Below are positions 52,730 to 59,311 of a DNA stretch of 59,311 bases, one piece after another (the stretch's first letter is position 1; each line of letters begins with the position of its first letter). The position numbers and the translations under genes were made by a program. The notes under the pieces are model-generated. The model worked only from the letters and a program-made list of their open reading frames with translations. It was not told the origin of the DNA and searched no databases. The stretch is from Clostridia bacterium (GTDB lineage: Bacteria; Bacillota; Clostridia; Oscillospirales; CAG-272): contig JAFQRL010000027.1 in the NCBI GenBank assembly GCA_017410065.1, positions 1 to 59,311 on the forward strand, written 5' to 3'.

Positions 52730-54172
52730 TTAATATGCCTTGCCCCAATAAACAAGCTTTTTAGCCGCTCTGCCACAGCAAACGCACTTATCTCCGATAG
52801 GCTCGCCGTCGAAGGGAATGCAACGAGAGGAAACGTCTGCCTCCTCCTTGAGCTTAAGCTCACATTCAAGCTCGCCGCACCACATAGCCTTGATATATCC
52901 GTTTTCCTTGGAGGCAATGTCGCAAAGCTCATCAAAGCTATGCGCCTCAAAGGTGCGCGCCTCTCTGTTTGCAAGAGCCTTTTCATAAAGAGCAGCTCTG
53001 AGTGCCTCAAGTCCTGCATTAACTGCGGGGACAAGCTCCGAGAGAGCAACAAAGCTCTTTTCTCTATTATCTCTGCGAACTATAACGCACTTCTTATCAG
53101 CGATATCGCGAGGACCTATCTCAATGCGGAGCGGAACGCCCTTCATCTCATATTCGGAGAACTTCCATCCGGGAGAATTATCCGAATCATCCATCTTAAC
53201 TCTGATGCCTGACGCGCGAAGGGTATCAACGATATCTTTTGCCGCCGAAAGCACGCCCTCCTTATGCTGCTGAACAGGGATAACAACCACCTGAATAGGA
53301 GCAACGCTGGGGGGAAGAACAAGACCCGAATCGTCTCCGTGAGTCATAATGATACCGCCGATCATTCGGGTGGAAACGCCCCAAGATGTCTCATAAGCAT
53401 ATTTAAGCTGATTATCGTTATCAAGGAACTGAATGTCAAATGCCTTTGCAAAGCCGTTGCCGAAGTTATGGGAGGTACCGCCCTGGAGTGCCTTACCGTC
53501 GTGCATAAGTGCCTCAACCGTGTAGGTCGCCTCCGCGCCCGCAAACTTTTCCTTATCGGTCTTTCTGCCCTTAACAACGGGAATAGCAAGCTCGTTTTCG
53601 AAGAAATCGGCGTAAACGTTCAGCATCTGAACGGTTCTTGCCTCTGCCTCCTCGGCAGTTCTGTGCATAGTGTGACCCTCCTGCCAGAGGAACTCACGGG
53701 ATCTGAGGAAGGGACGGGTAGTCTTTTCCCAACGAACGACCGAGCACCACTGATTATAAACCTTGGGAAGGTCTCTGTAAGACTTTATAATATTTGCATA
53801 ATGCTCGCAGAAAAGAGTCTCGGAGGTGGGGCGCACGCACATTCTCTCGGCGAGCTTTTCGTTGCCGCCGTGAGTTACCCAAGCAACCTCGGGCGCAAAG
53901 CCCTCAACGTGATCCTTCTCCTTCTTAAGGAGCGACTCGGGAATGAACATAGGCATATAAACGTTCTCAACGCCTGTGTCCTTAAACTTCTGATCAAGGA
54001 TCCTCTGAATATTCTCCCAGATAGCATAGCCGTATGGGCGGATTATCATACAGCCCTTAACGCTTGAATAATCGATAAGGTCTGCCTTTTTAACAATATC
54101 CGTATACCATTTAGCAAAGTCCTCGTCCATTGAGGTGATCTGCTCGACAAGCTTCTTTTCATTTCCTGCCAT
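52730..54172 (-). CDS. proS: Prolyl-tRNA synthetase, archaeal/eukaryote type
   Basis: Charges tRNA-Pro; 480 residues, class II. It is the short type without the bacterial editing insertion and with a C-terminal zinc-binding-like domain, as found in archaea, eukaryotes and a subset of bacteria. Motif 2 region is [21 protein letters not shown], preceded by the VRPTSET substrate motif. The anticodon-binding domain follows ([11 protein letters not shown]). The end has [18 protein letters not shown]. The start at 54172 follows AAAGGACG; longer in-frame readings run into the promoter. Confidence 0.95.
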   Translation of the reverse strand: MAGNEKKLVEQITSMDEDFAKWYTDIVKKADLIDYSSVKGCMIIRPYGYAIWENIQRILDQKFKDTGVENVYMPMFIPESLLKKEKDHVEGFAPEVAWVTHGGNEKLAERMCVRPTSETLFCEHYANIIKSYRDLPKVYNQWCSVVRWEKTTRPFLRSREFLWQEGHTMHRTAEEAEARTVQMLNVYADFFENELAIPVVKGRKTDKEKFAGAEATYTVEALMHDGKALQGGTSHNFGNGFAKAFDIQFLDNDNQLKYAYETSWGVSTRMIGGIIMTHGDDSGLVLPPSVAPIQVVVIPVQQHKEGVLSAAKDIVDTLRASGIRVKMDDSDNSPGWKFSEYEMKGVPLRIEIGPRDIADKKCVIVRRDNREKSFVALSELVPAVNAGLEALRAALYEKALANREARTFEAHSFDELCDIASKENGYIKAMWCGELECELKLKEEADVSSRCIPFDGEPIGDKCVCCGRAAKKLVYWGKAY

Positions 54173-54242
54173 AATATAAAACGTCCTTTCGCATAAGCCC
54201 ATATATATAATAATGTAGGCTTTAAGTATCTTAACAGAAATA

Positions 54243-54271
54243 TTATATACTAAATCTTCAAGCTTGTCAAG
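54243..54271 (-). promoter_or_regulatory. Promoter of proS
   Basis: TTGACA, 17 bp, TATAAT on the - strand, about 70 bases before the start codon. Confidence 0.8.
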
Positions 54272-54365
54272 ACTATAAGTGAAAATCCTTGGCAAATAAC
54301 CCATCCCGCCTTGCAAAAGTCTCCGAGAGCTCAAAAAAGATTTTTAACAATTTTTGCAAAAACAC

Positions 54366-54394
54366 TTGCAAAATCCTTCAAAATATACTATAAT
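54366..54394 (+). promoter_or_regulatory. Promoter of the type Ic aspartate aminotransferase
   Basis: TTGCAA, 17 bp, TATAAT, back to back with the proS promoter. Confidence 0.75.
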
Positions 54395-54477
54395 ATAGTA
54401 GTGAAAAATAGTAAATCTTGCAAATTTTGCAGGATTTGAAAGAGAAAAATTCAAAATCAGTCAAAAAGGAATTAGAA

Positions 54478-55758
54478 ATGAAGCAATACTCAAAACTTTC
54501 CTTGGCAGAGCTTCAAAATGAATATTCTGCCGTTTTGTCCGAATACGAAAAATATAAGGCTCAGGGCTTGAAGCTTGACCTTTCCAGAGGCAAGCCCAAT
54601 TCCGAGCAGCTCGATATTAGTATGCCCCTTCTCGGTGCTCTCTCCTCAAGAGAGGATTGCTTCTCCGAGGCGGGATTTGATTGCAGAAACTATGGAATAA
54701 TTGACGGTCTTCCCGAGATGAAAAAGCTCTTTTCCGAGCTTCTCGGCATCAAGGAGGAGTATATCACCGTTGGCGGAAATTCCTCTCTCCAGCTGATGTA
54801 CGACACTATCGCAAGAGCGATGATCTTCGGCGTTGTTGGCTCTCCTCGCCCTTGGGCAAAGGAGGAGGGACTTAAGTGGATCTGCGTGACCCCCGGCTAC
54901 GATCGCCACTTCGGTATGACGGAGACCTTCGGCTTTGAGCTTATCTCCGTGCCTATGCTTGCAGACGGCCCCGATATGGATATGGTCGAGGAGCTTGTCC
55001 GCGACCCGAAGGTAAAGGGTATGTGGTGCGTTCCCAAGTATTCCAACCCCACGGGCAACACCTATTCGGACGAGGTGGTTCGCCGTCTTGCAAAAATGGA
55101 GTGCGCCGCCCCCGATTTCCGTATTATGTGGGATAATGCATACGCAGTTCACGATCTCGGCTCCGAGGGAGACACACTCCTTGATATCTTCGCCGAGGCA
55201 GAGAAGTGGGGCAACCTTGACCGCATCTTCTATTTCTCCTCCACCTCAAAGGTAACTTTCCCGGGTGCAGGCGTTGCTCTTATGGCAGCCTCCCCCGCAA
55301 ATAAGGCACAGATCGCAAAATATCTCGGCGCGCAGACCATCGGCTACGATAAGCTCAATCAGCTTCGCCATCTTAAGTATTTCGGCGACGCATCTGCCGT
55401 CCGCGCTCATATGAGAGCCCTCGGCGAGTTTATCGGCGTGAAGTTTGCCATCACCCTTGATGCGCTTAACACTCTCCGCGGTCTGGGTATCGCCGAGTGG
55501 ACAGAGCCTCGCGGCGGCTATTTCATTTCGCTTAACGTAATGGAGGGCACGGCAAAGCGCGTTTTTGAGCTTATGAAGGATGCGGGTGTCACCCTCACCT
55601 CCGTTGGCGCAACCTTCCCCTACGGCAAGGACCCCAAGGACGAAAACCTCAGGATCGCTCCCACCTTCCCGAAAAACAGCGACCTCCGCACCGCCACCGC
55701 AATTCTCGCCATCGCAGTGCGCCTCGCCGCCCTCGAAAAGCTTCTCAAAAATGCTTGA
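54478..55758 (+). CDS. Aspartate aminotransferase, type Ic (MocR-like aminotransferase family)
   Basis: A PLP enzyme of 426 residues in the MocR-like aminotransferase family without the helix-turn-helix of true MocR regulators; members tested are aspartate aminotransferases. Motifs: LDLSRGKPNSEQLDIS at the N-terminus, VPKYSNPTGNTYS, MWDNAYAVHDL and the PLP-lysine context FSSTSKVTFPGAG. AAAAAGGA precedes the start at 54478; a longer reading to 54418 would begin close to the promoter. It is monocistronic, since promoter and terminator flank it. Confidence 0.93.
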   Translation: MKQYSKLSLAELQNEYSAVLSEYEKYKAQGLKLDLSRGKPNSEQLDISMPLLGALSSREDCFSEAGFDCRNYGIIDGLPEMKKLFSELLGIKEEYITVGGNSSLQLMYDTIARAMIFGVVGSPRPWAKEEGLKWICVTPGYDRHFGMTETFGFELISVPMLADGPDMDMVEELVRDPKVKGMWCVPKYSNPTGNTYSDEVVRRLAKMECAAPDFRIMWDNAYAVHDLGSEGDTLLDIFAEAEKWGNLDRIFYFSSTSKVTFPGAGVALMAASPANKAQIAKYLGAQTIGYDKLNQLRHLKYFGDASAVRAHMRALGEFIGVKFAITLDALNTLRGLGIAEWTEPRGGYFISLNVMEGTAKRVFELMKDAGVTLTSVGATFPYGKDPKDENLRIAPTFPKNSDLRTATAILAIAVRLAALEKLLKNA

Positions 55759-55840
55759 TCGGGCTTGAATAGCTCGAAATTTTAAGCTCCCCAAAATGCT
55801 TGATCAAGCTTCCATAGCTTAAAATACAACCAAATATGAA

Positions 55841-55875
55841 AATTGGCTATGCCTCGGCATAGCCAATTGCTTTTT
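55841..55875. terminator. Terminator after the aspartate aminotransferase gene
   Basis: The perfect stem AATTGGCTATGC/GCATAGCCAATT is followed by GCTTTTTAATAA. It also lies just past the end of the - strand YitT gene, but the T-run there is weak. Confidence 0.88.
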
Positions 55876-55911
55876 AATAATCAGTTTTTTGCTTCCTCGC
55901 CCCAAAGCTTT

Positions 55912-56799
55912 CTAATTCGTGTTATCCCTGAAGCCCTTGCCGAGTATTTCGCTGGTTTTGGTTATAATAATAAATGCGTGAGCGTCAATATCGTTCACAG
56001 CCTTGCGAAGCCTTATCGCCTCCGAGCGGCGGCAAACAGTCATTATCACAGACCTTCCGTCACCTGTGAACGCGCCCCGACCATCAAGCACCGTCGCGCC
56101 GTGATGCATATTTTTCATTATGTACTCCGTGACCTCCTCGGGTCTTGTTGTGATGATCGTGAAGGATTTGCAAAGATTAATGGAGTCGATAATATCGTCA
56201 ACCACAAACACCTTTGCAAAAAGACCCATAAGCGAAAAGAGACCTGTTTGCGCATCTAAATAGAGACTGTTTCCCGAAAAGCCGATAAAAGTTGCCGCCG
56301 CAATAAGGAAGTCGGTGAAAAGAAGGGCGGTGCCAACGTTCATATTCGTGTGCTTTTTCAATATCAAAGCCACGATATCCGTTCCCCCCGAGGATGCCTT
56401 GCATTTAAAGATGATGGCAGAGCCGATGCCTGTGAGCAGTACCGCATAAACGAGCTCTAAAAGCGGATAGTCGGTGAGCGGCTCGCTGATAGGCAGAATT
56501 ATTTCAAAAAGCCTGTTTTCCAAGGACATAAGAAGCGAGCAGAAAATGGTGAGCCCTCCACATTCCTTTCCAAGGAATATCAGCCTCACGGCAAGAAGCA
56601 AAATATTTATGATGAGCATATAGGTCGCTTGGGAAAGCACGGGAAATAGATTTGATAAAATGATGGAAAGACCGCTGACGCCGCCTGTCGCAAAGCCGTT
56701 CGGTGCCTTGAAAAAGTATATTCCAATAGCCATAAGCAGGATCCCGAGATTTAAGAAGGCGTAATAGCTGATATATTCTGTGGGAGTTTTCTTTTTCAT
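55912..56799 (-). CDS. YitT-family membrane protein
   Basis: A membrane protein of 295 residues with an N-terminal YitT membrane domain (about five helices: LGILLMAIGIYFF, YMLIINILLLAVRLIFLG, LLELVYAVLLTGIGSAIIF among them) and a C-terminal DUF2179 cytoplasmic domain (about 205-280: SFTIITTRPEEVTEYIMKNM, GATVLDGRGAFTGDGRSVIMTVC). The family motif KASSGGTDIVALIL is present. Its function in bacteria is unknown, although the family is widespread in Firmicutes. It has its own promoter at 56867-56894. Confidence 0.9.
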   Translation of the reverse strand: MKKKTPTEYISYYAFLNLGILLMAIGIYFFKAPNGFATGGVSGLSIILSNLFPVLSQATYMLIINILLLAVRLIFLGKECGGLTIFCSLLMSLENRLFEIILPISEPLTDYPLLELVYAVLLTGIGSAIIFKCKASSGGTDIVALILKKHTNMNVGTALLFTDFLIAAATFIGFSGNSLYLDAQTGLFSLMGLFAKVFVVDDIIDSINLCKSFTIITTRPEEVTEYIMKNMHHGATVLDGRGAFTGDGRSVIMTVCRRSEAIRLRKAVNDIDAHAFIIITKTSEILGKGFRDNTN

Positions 56800-56866
56800 A
56801 GCCCAAGCCTCATTTCAAATTATTCCGCAAGCCGTAAAGTTGTTCAAACTTTTATACAGGCACAAT

Positions 56867-56894
56867 TATTATACACCTAAAAATCGGTTTGTCA
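56867..56894 (-). promoter_or_regulatory. Promoter of the yitT-like gene
   Basis: TTGACA, 16 bp, TATAAT on the - strand. Confidence 0.7.
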
Positions 56895-57006
56895 ATAGAT
56901 TTAGGAAAAATTGTTTAAAAAAATATACAAATTTATTGATAATAAAACCGCACCGAAAAAACTACGAAAGCAAAGAGAGAACAACTCCCCAAATTATATT
57001 AAAGAA

Positions 57007-57053
57007 GGCAACTTAAACTTATCTGAAATAGGGCAACTTAAACTTATCCGAAA
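57007..57053. repeat. Direct repeat GGCAACTTAAACTTATC upstream of ligA
   Basis: Two copies with period 25, the second differing at one base (GGCAACTTAAACTTATC followed by TGAAA or CGAAA). Repeated blocks of this kind are found at the ends of some insertion sequences, so it could be the scar of a lost element. It could also be a regulatory site above the ligA promoter. Confidence 0.55.
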
Positions 57054-57066
57054 GAGAGCTGCGACC

Positions 57067-57095
57067 TTGACAAATCCGCATATTCGTGGTAAAAT
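57067..57095 (+). promoter_or_regulatory. Promoter of ligA
   Basis: TTGACA, 17 bp, TAAAAT, 35 bases before the start codon. Confidence 0.8.
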
Positions 57096-57127
57096 AAGAG
57101 AGTAGAAAAATTGAAACGAAAGGGTAG

Positions 57128-59137
<2,010 letters not shown>

Positions 59138-59141
59138 AGTT

Positions 59142-59176
59142 AAGAGGAGCAATGCTAACGCATAGCTCCTCTTTTT
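59142..59176 (+). terminator. Terminator of ligA
   Basis: The stem AAGAGGAGC/GCTCCTCTT, extended by ATGC/GCAT around a TAAC loop, is followed by a T-run that runs straight into the intron. Confidence 0.9.
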
Positions 59177-59311
59177 GTATGACGGGCATATCAATGCTCT
59201 GCGGTGAAAGTCCGCTGGGAGGTAGTTACCGACCAACCCGAAAGCGACTCCCAAGGTTTGCATCGTGAGGTGCAGGCGAGAAGAAGGGATAGCGAAATCG
59301 TAGCCTGACGA
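59177..59311 (+). mobile_element. 5' end of a group II intron inserted after the ligA terminator
   Basis: Immediately after the T-run comes GTATGACGGGC, a group II-like 5' end, and then domain I sequence such as GCGGTGAAAGTCCGC, GGGAGGTAGTTACCGACC and GCAGGCGAGAAGAAGGGA. Insertion exactly behind a terminator hairpin is the hallmark of class C introns. The element continues beyond the window. Confidence 0.75.

Noticed and set aside
53264..54067. Open frame on the + strand opposite proS
   Set aside because: The - strand frame is an unmistakable synthetase; the + strand one has no ribosome binding site or family motifs.

Overview
The window reads as chromosomal DNA from a spore-forming member of the Clostridia, most likely an uncultured gut or rumen lineage. 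Evidence for this: a SpoIIR homologue, a stand-alone site-2 protease, the miaB-ylbF-mutS-mutL block typical of Firmicutes, a T-box leader, NAD-dependent DNA ligase, an archaeal/eukaryote-type prolyl-tRNA synthetase, and many sigma-A-type promoters with AAAGGAG-type ribosome binding sites. The genus is not identifiable from the sequence alone. Both ends of the window lie inside group II introns (the 3' end with domains V and VI at bases 1-139, the 5' end from 59177), probably copies of one class C element and a plausible reason why the assembled piece stops there.

Bases 182-23380 are the accessory heart of the window: five very large paralogous lipoproteins (1238, 1247, 1220, 1627 and 1702 residues) in tandem on the + strand, with an AraC-family regulator between the third and fourth. 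All five share a roughly 700-residue N-terminal part: an alpha/beta segment with a DYGTATVF.PGD.VQI signature, then a region with repeated GGF/GYF/GLW/DGGF motifs resembling an alpha/alpha toroid. Their C-termini differ. The first three end in two different beta-sandwich-like domains joined by a Gly/Ser/Thr linker. The last two end in four tandem copies of another beta-rich repeat of about 215 residues. Identical DNA tracts, near-identical internal repeats and short tandem-repeat linkers point to ongoing recombination. A shared bipartite motif lies in the promoter regions of genes 2, 3 and araC.

Bases 23714-32430 are a + strand housekeeping cluster: miaB, a YlbF/RicF-like protein, mutS, mutL, tgt and an alpha/beta hydrolase. 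Bases 32503-36602 are mostly - strand: smpB, spoIIR, and an aminotransferase/Lrp pair behind a T-box leader, then a dCMP deaminase. A radical SAM PflX-like gene (+) follows, then a - strand potABCD polyamine transporter whose binding protein has an extra C-terminal membrane anchor, and a site-2 protease.

Bases 42945-51692 encode a sixth, giant lipoprotein of 2915 residues with BspA-type leucine-rich repeats and seven LamG-like domains. The rest is housekeeping: a degenerate biotin-ligase-like protein and proS (-), a type Ic aspartate aminotransferase (+), a YitT-family membrane protein (-) and ligA (+), whose terminator abuts the second intron.

The most promising candidate for an undescribed system is the five-lipoprotein array with its AraC regulator, plausibly a surface system for binding or degrading polysaccharide. 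That function is inference from architecture. No transporter or recognisable catalytic glycosidase domain is encoded beside it.
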